From contig NZ_LOPS01000004.1 of the NCBI RefSeq assembly GCF_001481295.1, positions 1-62,668 on the forward strand: a stretch of DNA of 62,668 nt, in the 5' to 3' direction. Both the position numbers and the translations under genes were made by a program. Within the stretch, counting starts at the first letter, position 1; every line of letters begins with the position of its first letter. This DNA is from Candidatus Methanomethylophilus sp. 1R26. Lineage in GTDB: Archaea; Thermoplasmatota; Thermoplasmata; Methanomassiliicoccales; Methanomethylophilaceae. Positions 37,178 to 47,667 of the stretch are shown here, piece by piece. The notes beneath the pieces were generated by a model that saw only the letters and a list, made by a program, of their open reading frames with translations, did no database searches and was not told the DNA's origin.

Positions 37178-38242
37178 ATGGCCTTTGTGAGGTTCGATTC
37201 GGGCTCGGCCGCCAACGGCCCCCTTGCCGAGGGATGCGAATACTGCACCAGGGGATCCAAGATGGTCCTGTTCGTCACCGGCAGGTGCCGCGCCGGGTGC
37301 TTCTACTGCCCGATATCAGAGAACCGCAGGACCTCCGGGTCCGTGTACGCCAACGAAGGGCCGGTCTCCAACGACGACCAGGTCATCGAGGAGGCTGAGG
37401 CGATGGACGCGGAAGGCACCGGGATCACCGGCGGGGACCCGTCCGAGGACATGGAACGGACCCTCCATTACATCCGCCTCCTGAAGGAGCACTTCGGCCC
37501 CGGCCATCACATCCACATGTACACGGCCGAGATATCCCTGGAGAAAGCGCGGATGCTGGAGGAGGCGGGCCTCGACGAGATCCGCTACCACCCGATAGAG
37601 GCGCGCTGGAGGAACATGGAGTCCACCGAGCTTGCCGAAGTCGTGTCCGGGACCGGGATGGACGTGGGCATAGAGATCCCCGCATTGCCTGGGCGCGTGG
37701 ACGACATGGCGGCCATGCTGAAGTACGCATTCTCGGCAGGCGTGAAGTTCGCCAACCTCAACGAGCTGGAGTTCAGCGAGACCAACTGGGACATGATGGA
37801 GAAGCACGGCTACGAGGTCAGGGACGAGGTGTCATCTGCAGTTAAAGGCTCGGAAGAGGCCGCGCTCGCGGTCATGAAGGCCCTGCCGGACCTCCCCATC
37901 CATTTCTGCAGCTCCCGCTTCAAGGACGGCGTCCAGCTGAGGAACCGCCTCAAGCGCAGGGCGGCCAATACGGCCAGGCCCTACGATGTGGTCACCGAGG
38001 ACGGGACCCTGATCAAGGGCATAATCTACGCCGATGACCTCGATGCCGCCGCCGGCCTGCTGAAGGATGATTTCGATGTGCCGGACGAGCTCATCTTCGT
38101 GGACCGGGAGCGGAACCGCATCGAGACGGCCCCCTGGGTCTTGGAGGAGATCTGCAGGGACCTCCCGTACAGGTGCTACGAGACGGAGGAATACCCGACC
38201 AGGGACAGGCTCGAGGTCGAACGCACTCCGCTCAACCGATGA
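37178..38242 (+). CDS. Radical SAM protein (COG2108-like)
   Basis: A 354-residue radical-SAM enzyme. The cluster motif is CRAGCFYC (C-x3-C-x2-C) at about residue 38, and GITGGDPSED provides the GGE-like strand that holds SAM. An extra pair of cysteines near the start (CEYC) could bind metal. EIRYHPIEARWRN and VGIEIPALPGR follow as in the archaeal family related to pyruvate formate-lyase activating enzymes (COG2108). The substrate is unknown. It is leaderless, with its TATA element shared with pyrF. Confidence 0.82.
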   Translation: MAFVRFDSGSAANGPLAEGCEYCTRGSKMVLFVTGRCRAGCFYCPISENRRTSGSVYANEGPVSNDDQVIEEAEAMDAEGTGITGGDPSEDMERTLHYIRLLKEHFGPGHHIHMYTAEISLEKARMLEEAGLDEIRYHPIEARWRNMESTELAEVVSGTGMDVGIEIPALPGRVDDMAAMLKYAFSAGVKFANLNELEFSETNWDMMEKHGYEVRDEVSSAVKGSEEAALAVMKALPDLPIHFCSSRFKDGVQLRNRLKRRAANTARPYDVVTEDGTLIKGIIYADDLDAAAGLLKDDFDVPDELIFVDRERNRIETAPWVLEEICRDLPYRCYETEEYPTRDRLEVERTPLNR

Positions 38243-38304
38243 TGCCCTCATGGCCGGCCGGGGACCTGCCTATGGGCCGGACTTGATGCTGAGAGAGAAA
38301 AGAG

Positions 38305-38321
38305 GCGGGGCAAGGCCCCGC
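38305..38321 (-). terminator. Terminator of RNA polymerase operon
   Basis: GCGGGG / CCCCGC hairpin between two convergent genes. On the minus strand it is followed by CTCTTTTCTCTC, so it fits the end of the rpoH-to-nusA transcript. Confidence 0.6.
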
Positions 38322-38368
38322 TGAAAGGTTTTGCTTCTCCACCTTGGTGAAGACCGGGGGCGCCGGCC

Positions 38369-38812
38369 TCACTCTACGCTCAGGCTCTGGATATCGTGAT
38401 GCCTGTTGACGATATCCCTGGCTATGCGCAGGTTCCTGCCGGCCTTTCCGATCGCGCGGCCCTTGAGTTCGGGATCCACGGTCACGGTAGCGTGATTGAT
38501 GTCGCCGCGTTTCTCGATGACGACCTTCTGAGGCTTGTAGACATGGAAGACGTTCATGACGAACTGGGCGGGGTCGTCTGAGTACTCCACCACCTGGATG
38601 TTCTTCCCTGTGATCTCCTTCAGCTTGATGACGTGCTCCCCTTTCTTGCCCACGGCTATGTTGCCCTGGCCCTTCTCCACTACGAAGACGAGCTTGTCGG
38701 GCGTGTCCATGCAGTCGACCGCGTTGGTGTGGGTCAGCTGCTGGAACAGCGCGATGTAGCGGAGGGTGTCGTCGGTCAGGACGATCTCCTGCTTCGAGTT
38801 CTCGGCGGACAT
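38369..38812 (-). CDS. nusA: Transcription elongation factor NusA, archaeal KH-only type
   Basis: A 147-residue archaeal NusA-like protein with two KH domains and none of the bacterial N-terminal or S1 parts. KH signatures are VEKGQGNIAVGKKGEHV at about residue 48 and KGRAIGKAGRNLRIA at about 118. It probably binds RNA and the transcription machinery. It is the last gene of the RNA polymerase operon, four bases after L30e, which is the usual archaeal order. Confidence 0.93.
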   Translation of the reverse strand: MSAENSKQEIVLTDDTLRYIALFQQLTHTNAVDCMDTPDKLVFVVEKGQGNIAVGKKGEHVIKLKEITGKNIQVVEYSDDPAQFVMNVFHVYKPQKVVIEKRGDINHATVTVDPELKGRAIGKAGRNLRIARDIVNRHHDIQSLSVE

Positions 38813-38816
38813 TTTC

Positions 38817-39098
38817 TCACAGCGTTAAGATGTTGGAAGTGCCCTTGTCGATGACGGCAAGCGCTGATACGGAGAACGGCTTTCCGCAGAGGGCCCCGAG
38901 CTCCATGTTGTTCCCGTCGTAGATGTGGGTCTTGACGGAGGTCTTCTTCAGCGAGTCGGAGGGGCAGTTCTTGGAGATGATGATCATCTGGGCCTTGCCG
39001 GACTTGACCGCTTTCTCGGTCTGGTCCACTCCGAACTCGACCTTTCCGGTCGCGATGGCTGCTTTCAGTGCTTTGGATATGTCTACTTCTTCGCTCAT
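38817..39098 (-). CDS. rpl30e: 50S ribosomal protein L30e
   Basis: A 93-residue L7Ae/L30e-superfamily protein, with KALKAAIATGKVEFGVDQT and AQMIIISKNCP typical of L30e. It binds kink-turn RNA in the large subunit. The start overlaps the rpoA2 stop (ATGA), and nusA follows within a few bases, so it is firmly within the RNA polymerase operon. Confidence 0.93.
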   Translation of the reverse strand: MSEEVDISKALKAAIATGKVEFGVDQTEKAVKSGKAQMIIISKNCPSDSLKKTSVKTHIYDGNNMELGALCGKPFSVSALAVIDKGTSNILTL

Positions 39099-40555
39099 TC
39101 ATTTTCCCCCTTTTTCTTCTTGGGTGTGTAGATTAGCTTGACTGCGCCGGTTCCTAGGGTCACCGGCTGACCCACTATGATGTTTTCGGTGACTCCCTCG
39201 AGATGGTCCACCTCGCCGACGGTCGCCGCGTGCAGCAGATGCGCCGCGGTGATCTCGAACGCCGCCCTGGCAAGGACGGAGGACTTCTTTCCGGAGACAC
39301 CGTGCCTTCCGATGGCCCTCACGGTGCCGTCGTTGGTCATGACGTCGGCCACGAGCATGACGTGCCTGACGTCGACGTCCAGACCTGCGTGCTCCATGGT
39401 GGTCATCGCCTCATGGATGATCGAGTTCCTGGCGGCCTCGATACCGAGGACGTCGGCGACCTCCAGGACGGAGTTCGTCATGACGTTCTCGGCCTCGACA
39501 GACTCCAGCTGGAGGACCTCCTCGAGGTTGCTCCCCTCGGTGACGATCTCCCACTTGCCGGTGGCCTTGTTCATCTGGAGGATTGCCCTCTGGATGCCCT
39601 CGACCCCCTTCAGCTTGGCGTTCCTGACGGCGTCGTACATCTGCTGGAGCTTCTTGAAGGAAGGCTCGTCGGAACCGATGACGATGTCGTAGTCCTGCCT
39701 GGTGACCATCCCGCGGACGGCCTTGATCTTGTTCAGCTTCTCGACGATGTCGTCGATGGTGAGCCCGCGCTCCTCCATCTTCCTGGCGTCCGGGACGACG
39801 ATCAGCTTCTGGTTGGTGATGTCGGTCTCGATGCTGGCCACGTCGATGAGGGAGGTGATCTCGATCTCGGACGCCACGTGCTTGGCCACGCCCTCGTCCT
39901 CGGCGGCCAGGCCCTTCAGGGGTATGGTCATGGACGGGGTGGACGGCTCGCGCCTGGCGTCGACGATCTCGATGATCCTCGGCAGACCCTCGGTGACGTT
40001 CACGTTCGCGACACCCGCGAAGTGGAAGGTACGGAGGTTCATCTGGGTGGCGGGCTCTCCGAGGGAGTGCGCCGCCATGACTCCTGCGGACTCGTTCTGG
40101 TCCATCAGGTGCGAGGTGTACATCCTGTTGGCGACGGTAATCAGCTTCTCGCAGGTCTCCTCGGGGAGGTCCGCGCCGCTGACCCTCTTGGCGATGTCGC
40201 AGACGATCTTCATGGGGAGCTTGATCCCCAGCCTGTCGGCGATCGCGAAGAGGCGTTTCTCCATGTCGGTGTACTCATGCGGCCTGTAGATCTCCTCAGG
40301 GGGCTCGCGGACGGCCTCGGGCTGCGCCGCCTCGGGCCTCGCCTTCTTGGAGGGCGAGGATGCCCTGGCGGGGCGCTTGCCGATCTTCATGATGATGTCC
40401 TCGGCCTCGGCCTCCTCGATCCCCAGCTCCGCGAGGGCGGGCGCCCCGGCGGATGCAATGCTCCCGAGGGTGGTGTACCTGGTCAGGATGAGGGCGGCGG
40501 CCTCCTCGCTGACGCCTCTCTTGACAAGCGCCGCAATCGTGTCCTTCTTCGCCAT
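39095..40555 (-). CDS. rpoA2: DNA-directed RNA polymerase subunit A''
   Basis: A 486-residue C-terminal half of the archaeal largest subunit. The N-terminus has a helix-hairpin-helix-like extension of about 60 residues and a charged linker. Next comes the conserved core: AGVMAAHSLGEPATQMNLRTFH (written here in part, near residue 160), the trigger-loop and bridge region, then DVRHVMLVADVMT and GRHGVSGKKSSVLARAAFE near the C-terminus. ATG 40555 has a GGAGG site nine bases away; a GTG at 40561 overlapping the rpoA1 stop is the alternative. The stop overlaps L30e. Confidence 0.95.
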   Translation of the reverse strand: MAKKDTIAALVKRGVSEEAAALILTRYTTLGSIASAGAPALAELGIEEAEAEDIIMKIGKRPARASSPSKKARPEAAQPEAVREPPEEIYRPHEYTDMEKRLFAIADRLGIKLPMKIVCDIAKRVSGADLPEETCEKLITVANRMYTSHLMDQNESAGVMAAHSLGEPATQMNLRTFHFAGVANVNVTEGLPRIIEIVDARREPSTPSMTIPLKGLAAEDEGVAKHVASEIEITSLIDVASIETDITNQKLIVVPDARKMEERGLTIDDIVEKLNKIKAVRGMVTRQDYDIVIGSDEPSFKKLQQMYDAVRNAKLKGVEGIQRAILQMNKATGKWEIVTEGSNLEEVLQLESVEAENVMTNSVLEVADVLGIEAARNSIIHEAMTTMEHAGLDVDVRHVMLVADVMTNDGTVRAIGRHGVSGKKSSVLARAAFEITAAHLLHAATVGEVDHLEGVTENIIVGQPVTLGTGAVKLIYTPKKKKGENE

Positions 40556-40557
40556 CT

Positions 40558-43391
40558 TCACTCGCCTCCGTCGTAGTCGTCGTCTCCGCCCTCGTAGTCC
40601 TCAGTGGACTCTCCGTCCTCCGACTCCATGTCGTCGGAGTCGATGGTCTCGAGGTCCTTCTCGCGGGCGCCGTAGTTGCCTCCGGAGCCCTCCTTGGCGT
40701 CGACGTTGAGGAACTGGTCGGCGTTGTCGCCGAGGACCTCCGCCAGGAGGTCGTTGAGGTCGATCGCCTTCCCGCGCACGGCGCGGGAGGGGTCGATGCC
40801 GTCCTCTCCGTACCTGAACTGCACGATGGTGCCGACGGTGTTCCTGACGGTGCCGTCGGCGGTCAGCTTGAGGTCCTCCAGCGCGGAGATGAGCCTCCTC
40901 TGCATGTAACCGGACCTGCTGGTACGGACGGCGGTATCGACCAGTCCTTCCCTTCCTCCCATGGCGTGGAAGAAGAACTCGGTCGGGGACAGTCCGCTCT
41001 TGTAGGAGTCGGCGCAGAATCCCCTGGCGTAGGCCCCGAGGTCCCCTTTGTGGAAGTGGGGGAGGGTCCTGTTCCAGTATCCTCTGGAGATCCTCTCACC
41101 GCGGACGGACTGCTGACCGACGCACCCGGCCATCTGCGAGAGGTTCAGCATGGAACCCCTGGCACCGGTCTTGGCCATGATGACGGCGGGGTTGCTCCAT
41201 CCGAGGAAGTTACCGGCGATGTTACCCGCATTGTCACGGGCCTGGGCCAGGGTCCCCTGGATGTTGACCTCCAGGGTGTCCCTGAGCGACCTGCCGGGCA
41301 TCTCCTTGAGGGTGCCCTCCCTGTAGGACTCGACGAGGCTGTCCACCTTGGCGATGTCCTCCTGGGTGGAGGCGTTGATCTGGTCGATGGCGTCCTGCGG
41401 GATGTCCTCGTCGCCGATACCGGTCGAGAACCCGTGGTCCATGATGGACCCGAGGCACAGCCTGGTGACCTCGTTGAGGAACCTGGCGGCGCGGTCCGCC
41501 CCGTAGTCGCGGGCGATGCGCTCGAGGATCTTCCCTTTGGAGTTCCCGATGCCTTTCTCGTCGATGGTTCCCATGAGGAGCTGCCCGTTGCGGATCTTGA
41601 CGTACCCGTCGGTGGGGCAGTTCTCCTTCAGGCAGGCTCCCTGGCACTGGCAGACGGACGCCTTGTAGGTGATGTTGAAGTCCGGGGGCAGCACGAGGCT
41701 GAACAGCTGCTTGCCGGTCCAGTAGGGCTCGCCGCCCTCGTCCACGCCGGCGGGCTCGGGGACCTTGATGTCCGGGAGCTTCATGAGGATGTTCATGGCC
41801 TCGTAGCGGTGGAAGTGGGGCCCTCCGTTCTTGCCGTGGGTAAGGAAGTAAGCGCCGGTGATGTGGTCGTGGATGGCGCCGATGATGGGCCCTCCGTACC
41901 TGGGCGAGAGGATGTTCTCCTGCACCTGCATGAGGATCCTCGCTTCGGCGCGGGCCTCCTCGGACTGCAGGACGTGCAGGTTCATCTCATCGCCGTCGAA
42001 GTCGGCGTTGTACGGGGCGCAGTCGCAGAGGTTGAACCTGAAGGTCCTGCCGGGCATGACCCTCACGCGGTGGGCCATGATGGACATCCTGTGGAGCGAC
42101 GGCTGCCTGTTGAACAGGACGACGTCGCCGTTCATGAGCTGCCTCTCGACGGTGTAGTCGATGTCGAGGCCCTCGGCGACCTCCTCGGCGTTGTGGTCGG
42201 TGACCTTGATCCTCCTGCCGTCGCCCCTGATGACGTAGTTGACGCCCGGGATGTATCCCTGGGACTCGTCGGGGGTCGGGCCCCTCTTGACGTACTCCCT
42301 CATGACGTCGATGTTGTGGACGTTGACGATGACCGGGACGGTCAGCTCCCTGGCCGCGATGACCGGGACTCCGACCTCGTTGATGGACAGGTTGGGGTCG
42401 GGGGAGATGACGGTACGCGAGGAGAAGTTCACACGCTTACCGGACAGGTTGGACCTGAACCTCCCCTCCTTGCCCTTAAGCCTCTGGGCGAGGGTCTTGA
42501 GGGGCCTGCCGGACCTGTGCCTGGCGGGAGGTATCCCGGAGGTCTGGTTGTCGAAGTAGGTGGTGACATGGTACTGCAGGAGCTCCCAGAGGTCCTCGAC
42601 GATCAGCTGCGGGGCGCCCGCGTCGCGGTTCTCCCTCAGCCTCTGGTTGATCCTCAGGACGTCGACCAGCTTGTGGGTCAGGTCATCCTCGGACCTGTCG
42701 CCGGAATCGAGGGTGATGGAGGGCCTGACGGTCACGGGGGGCACGGCGAGGGCGGTGAGGACCATCCACTCGGGCCTGCAGGTGGCCGGGTCCATTCCCA
42801 GGGCCCTCAGGTCGTCGTCGGGGATGCGCTCGAGCCTCTCGCGGACCTCTTTGGCGGTCAGCTTGTGGTTGTCGGAGACCTCCCTGAAGGTGGTGGCTTG
42901 TCGAGCTTGATCTTGATCTGCTCGGCGCCGCAGTAGGGGCAGACACCTTTGGAGGACGCGTCCTTGGCGACCTCTTTGGAGTACAGCTTCTGGTCGATGG
43001 TGTCGCCGCCCATGTCGAGGATGTCGTCCATCCTCTTCTGGCGGGCCTTTATCTCCTCGGGAGGCAGCATCAGCCTGCCGCAGGAGCGGCAGGTGGACTC
43101 CAGCATGAGCTTTATGTCCTTGATGAAACCGACGTGGATGACCGGCATGGCCAGGTCGATGTGGCCGAAGTGCCCGGGGCACTCGTCGAGCTTGAGCCCG
43201 CAGGTCTTGCAGCGGAGCCCGGGCTCGATGATGCCCATGTGGGGGTCCATGAGGCCGCCCGCGATGGGCCATCCCTCGTCATCGTAGGTGTCGGCGGTGA
43301 TGATCTTCACCGCGGACATCCTCCTGATCTCGTCGGGCGAGACGCAGGAGAACTTGATCGAGCCGATTTTCTTTGTGATGTTCGAGATCAT
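40558..43391 (-). CDS. rpoA1: DNA-directed RNA polymerase subunit A' (frameshifted)
   Basis: The N-terminal half of the largest subunit, 944 residues with one C restored near 42896 (aag cc[c] acc acc). The zinc site [17 protein letters not shown] is near residue 57, and a second [15 protein letters not shown] near 100-150. The active-site loop [12 protein letters not shown], with three catalytic aspartates, lies near 450. An acidic C-terminal tail ([17 protein letters not shown]) is unusually long. The start overlaps the rpoB stop (ATGA). The frame break must be a sequence error in this essential gene. Confidence 0.95.
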
Positions 43392-46300
43392 GAGAGATCC
43401 TCCAGCTGAAGCCTCATGGCCACACCCAGCGACAGCAGCTCGTCCATGAGGAGCTTGAACGCGTAGGATGTCTGCACGAGGTAGATGCTTGTGGTGTTTC
43501 CGCAGACCGGGCAGCGGAGCTGGCCGAACCTGTTCATCACGGCGATGTGGCCGCACTTGGGGTTGCCGCAAACGTACTGCTGGGTACCGTCGGACTCGTC
43601 GAGCAGGCGGTCCTTGATGACCATGGCGGCGCCGTGGCCGATGAGGCAGTCACGCTCCATCTCTCCGAACCTGAGGCCTCCCTGCCTGGAACGTCCCTCG
43701 GTAGGCTGCCTGGTGAGTATCTGCACGGGCCCTCTGGACCTGACGTGGAGCTTGCCGCTGACCATGTGGTGCAGCTTCTCGTAGAAGATGACACCGGTGT
43801 AGACCTCGGTCTGGATCATGCGCCCGGTCCTGCCGTCGTACATGATCTCTTTTCCGCTCCTGTTGAAGCCGTTCCTGACGAGGCCGTCGCGGATGGACTC
43901 CTCGTTCTCGCCGGAGAACGCGGTACCGTCGATGGTGCGGCCCTCCATGGAGCCGACCTTGCCCGCGATCATCTCGAGCACGTGCCCGACGGTCATACGG
44001 GACGGGATACCGTGGGGGTTGACGACCAGGTCGGGGGTGATTCCGTCGGTGGTGAACGGCATGTCGCACTGGTCGACGAGCCTGCCGACGACTCCCTTCT
44101 GCCCGAACCTGGAGCAGAACTTGTCGCCGAGCTCGGGGATCCTCTGGTCCCTGACCTTGACGCGGACGAGCCTCGATCCGTTCTCGCTCTCGGTGAGGAT
44201 GACGGAGTCGACGTATCCCTGCTCCCCGGGCCTGACGGTCACCGAGGTCTCGCGCCTCTTCTTGGTCGACATGAAGTCGGTCTCCTCCTCGAGGAACTTC
44301 GGGGGCGAGGTCTTGCCGATCAGGACATCGCTGCCGGAGACGAAGCACTCGGGGGAGATGAGCCCATCCTCGCCGAGGTTCTGGTAGGCCTCGTCGGCGC
44401 GGACTCCCTCGATGTCGGGCGAGGGGATCTCGAAGTGGTCCTCCTGCCCTCCGGGGTACCTGCGCTCCTCGGCGCGGTAGGACCTCATGAAGGTGGTCCT
44501 GCCGAGGCCGCGCTGAACCGAGGACTTGTTCATGACGATGGCATCCTCGATGTTGTAGCCGTGGTAGGAGAGGACGGCGATGCAGAAGTTCTGCCCTGCC
44601 GGCCTGTACTTGTATCCGATGTAGTCCATCGCCTGGGTCTGCACCATGGGGACCTGCGGGTAGTGCATCAGGTGGCCGCGGGTGTCGGGCCTGATCCTGT
44701 AGTTGGAGGTAGCCACTCCCAGGGCCTGCTTGGCCATGGCGGCGCCCATGGTGATACGGGGCGCGGAGTTGTGCTCGGGGTAGGGGACGATCCCTGCGGC
44801 GACTCCGATGATGATCATCGGGTCGACCTCCATGTGGGTGTAGTCGCACTTGCCGTCGGGGCCGATGATGTTGCTGGGGACCCTGAAGGTCTTGTGGCAC
44901 CAGCGGCAGGTGAGCTCGCACTCCCTGTCGGCCTTGCCGACGTTCATCCAGTCGACATCGGTCTCCGAGAGGGCGTGGCCGCACTCGGGGCACCTGGCGG
45001 GCAGGTCGTACGGCGAGACGAGGACGAGGGAGTCCTCTTCCTCCTCGCGTCGAGCCACTCGAGGATGCCGTCGCGGAACAGGTCGTCCCAGGAGATCTTC
45101 CCGTCGCGGATGCCCTCGATGTGCTTCCTGGTGAGGACGGTCCTGCCGTCCTTGAGGACGAGCAGGGGCCTCCTGAGCCTTCCGTCGTCGGAGTTGATGA
45201 TGACCTCGCCCATCTCGTCGTCGTAGCGGATGTTGATGTCCTGGGATATCAGGCCGTACCTCCTGCGCTCCCTGATCTCGGAGACGAGCTTCTCGGGGTC
45301 GGGGTAGGTACCGACGAGGTTTCCGTTGACGAAGACACGGGTGCTCTCGTCGTTGACGGAAGCGAGCCCGAACTCCCTGAGCATCCTGATGACGTCCTCC
45401 TCCGGGTAGGACTCGGAGACGTTGATGATCAGGGCGGCGTTCTTCACCAGGCCGCAGTTCTGTCCCTCGGGGGTCTCGGAGGGGCAGAGCCTCCCCCACT
45501 GGGTGGGGTGCAGGTCACGGGCCTCGAAGTGGGGCTGGGACCTGGTCAGGGAGGAGGTGATCCTCCTGAGGTGGGACACGGACGACATGTTGGAGGTCCT
45601 GTCAAGCAGCTGGGAGACACCGGCGCGCCCGCCGACCCAGTTCCCGGTCGCGAGGGCGTGGAGCAGCTTGTGGGTGAACAGGTCGGGCCTGATGCTGGAA
45701 GCGACGGAGAAGTCGGACTTCTTCCTGCCGACGTTCCTCTCCATCTGGTACTTGAGGTCCTTCATGAGGCTGGAGAAGCTGGTCCTGAAGAGGTCCTCCA
45801 TGAGGTCGCCGGACAGCTTGAGCCTCTTGTTGGCGTAGTGGTCCTTGTCGTCGGCCTTCCTGAGCCCGAGCGAGAGCTCGAGGACGGACTTCGCGATCCT
45901 GCGAGGTAGATGGCCTTCTTCATGCGGTCCTCCTTGGAGTCGCCGAGGTGGGGCAGCAGGGACCTGTCGAGGATGGACTCGACCTTCTTGATCCTGTACT
46001 CCTTGGCCTGGCCGGCGGCGAAGTTCCTCTCGAGGTAGAGCAGGGCGTCCTCGGTGGTGTGGTATCCGGGCAGGATCTTGTCCTGGGGCCCGGGCGGGGA
46101 CTGGGTCACCGGCAGGTTGGTCTTCGAGTTGATGTCGAAGGACCCCTCGATGTTGGCGTAGACGATGTTCGCCATGCCGTCGTCGGAGACGATGGTGTCG
46201 TAGATGTCGGAATCCTTCTCCATGCCGAGCGCCTTCATCAGGGCGATCAGGGGGATCTCTCCGTTGACGACGGGGACGGAGACCATGAGGGTGCCGTCCT

Positions 46301-47045
46301 TCTTCTTCTCCACCTGGGTCAGTGCGCGGTAGCCCTCGCGCTGGGAGAAGACCTTGGCGGTCTCGACGGCGGCGCCGTAGCGCTCGTTGTACTCGACCAT
46401 GACGCGGTTGGGGGCGAGGTCCTCGAGGGTGATGAGCACCCTCTCGGTCCCTCCGATGATGAAGTACCCTCCGGGCTCCCTGGGGTCCTCCTTCTCCTTG
46501 ATGAGCTCCTGCAGGTACTCCTCCTCGGTCAACTTGCGCTCGAGGCGCTCCTCGATGCTGGCGCGGCAGAGGTTGCATCCTTTGGACTTCACCATCATGG
46601 GGAGGTCCCCGATGTGGACCCAGCCGTCGTTCTCGAGGTCCTGCCTGATGCCGTCCTCGTAGACCTCGAAGCGGACGTACACCGGGGACATGTAGTTCAG
46701 GTTCCTGAGCCTGGCCTCCATGGGCGAGATGTCGTGCTTGTATCCGTTCGCCTCGTTGATCTGCGGGCGGTCGATCCTGATGGTGGGCTTGGACTGGGGG
46801 TCGATGGCGCCCTCGTCGTTCCTCGCCCTCCCGATGACGATCTCGATGTCCCTTCCGCCGGTCTTCTCGGGGTCGAGCTTGATGATGCCCCTGACGGCGT
46901 CGTCCGTCGGCACCCTGATGTCGTCGACGATCCTCTGCATCCTGCTGTTGGGATTGTCGATCGTCGCCAGGAAGTCGTTGAAGGACTCGATGTGGTGGTT
47001 TACGATGTTCTTGTCCCTGAAATAAAGATTTACTAGGTCCCTCAT
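43388..47045 (-). CDS. rpoB: DNA-directed RNA polymerase subunit B, unsplit (two frameshifts)
   Basis: Three frames join to 1219 residues by restoring one base near 45901 and one near 45047, both beside CC or GG pairs. The first part is B''-like ([38 protein letters not shown]), and the second is B'-like ([55 protein letters not shown], zinc site [14 protein letters not shown]). Most methanogens split this gene into B'' and B', but here there is no stop-start at the split site. This agrees with Thermoplasmata. The joined length, divisible by three only with both bases added, supports the repair. Confidence 0.95.
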
Positions 47046-47052
47046 TCGATTC

Positions 47053-47319
47053 TCACCCTTTGGTTACGAGCCTGTAGACGGTGAACTCCTGCGCCGTCTC
47101 CGACTTCCTGATGATCTTGACGATCCTCCCCTCGTCTATCGGCCCGTGGATCTGCTCGAGCACCCGGATGACCGCGTCCGTGGTCTTGATCTTGGGAAGC
47201 TGGTCGCGGGTGACGCCCAGCTTCTTCAGGACCTCCTCGGCCTCCTCTTCTGAGAGTAGATGGTGCTCGGGCACGAGATTGTGCCTGAGAATGTTGAAGG
47301 AGTCAGTTTCTGCTGCCAT
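47053..47319 (-). CDS. rpoH: DNA-directed RNA polymerase subunit H
   Basis: An 88-residue subunit H (Rpo5) with the signature NLVPEHHLLSEEEAEEVLKKLG and the C-terminal RIVKIIRKSETAQEFTVYRLV. It is the first gene of the operon rpoH-rpoB-rpoA1-rpoA2-rpl30e-nusA; rpoB begins seven bases after its stop. AAGGTG lies six bases before the ATG, and A/T-rich sequence (TTTATCGATAAAAG) just upstream holds the probable promoter. In many archaea rps12, rps7 and elongation factor genes follow nusA; here they are absent. Confidence 0.95.
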   Translation of the reverse strand: MAAETDSFNILRHNLVPEHHLLSEEEAEEVLKKLGVTRDQLPKIKTTDAVIRVLEQIHGPIDEGRIVKIIRKSETAQEFTVYRLVTKG

Positions 47320-47445
47320 TTTTACACCTTTTATCGATAAAGCCTCGGAAAACTCTGCCCGGTACGCAGGAGCCGTGTTTCCCAGAAATCAGTAGAATCA
47401 TCCTCATACTTGATCCGCCGTCGATCGCTCATGAAGAACACAAAG

Positions 47446-47519
47446 CGGGCTTGGAGGGATTCGAACCCCCGACCACCTGATTAAAAGTCAGATGCTCTAC
47501 CTAGCTGAGCTACAAGCCC
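47446..47519 (-). tRNA. tRNA-Lys (TTT)
   Basis: Minus-strand cloverleaf: acceptor GGGCTTG pairs with CAAGCCC, the anticodon loop CTTTTAA gives TTT, and the T-arm has GGGGGTTCGAATCCCTCC with a G discriminator. CCA is not encoded. Confidence 0.95.
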
Positions 47520-47667
47520 AATTGTTATCCTATCGAAAGCACCCCAAAAGATAGTCATATTTAAATTATAGGGGCTGGAAACGGCAGGTTCCCTGGATTC
47601 ACCGGGAACATCTCCGATGGCTGCAGGACGTTCTGCTAAAATATCCCTTCCATGATGAAGCTACCAT

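Noticed and set aside
40966-42936. Long + strand frame opposite rpoA1
   Set aside because: Shadow of the RNA polymerase gene; its composition is a reflection of the conserved minus-strand codons.
43388-47045. Split RNA polymerase B genes or an rpoB pseudogene
   Set aside because: The frame breaks are at homopolymers, not at the known B''/B' split, and both sides are fully conserved.
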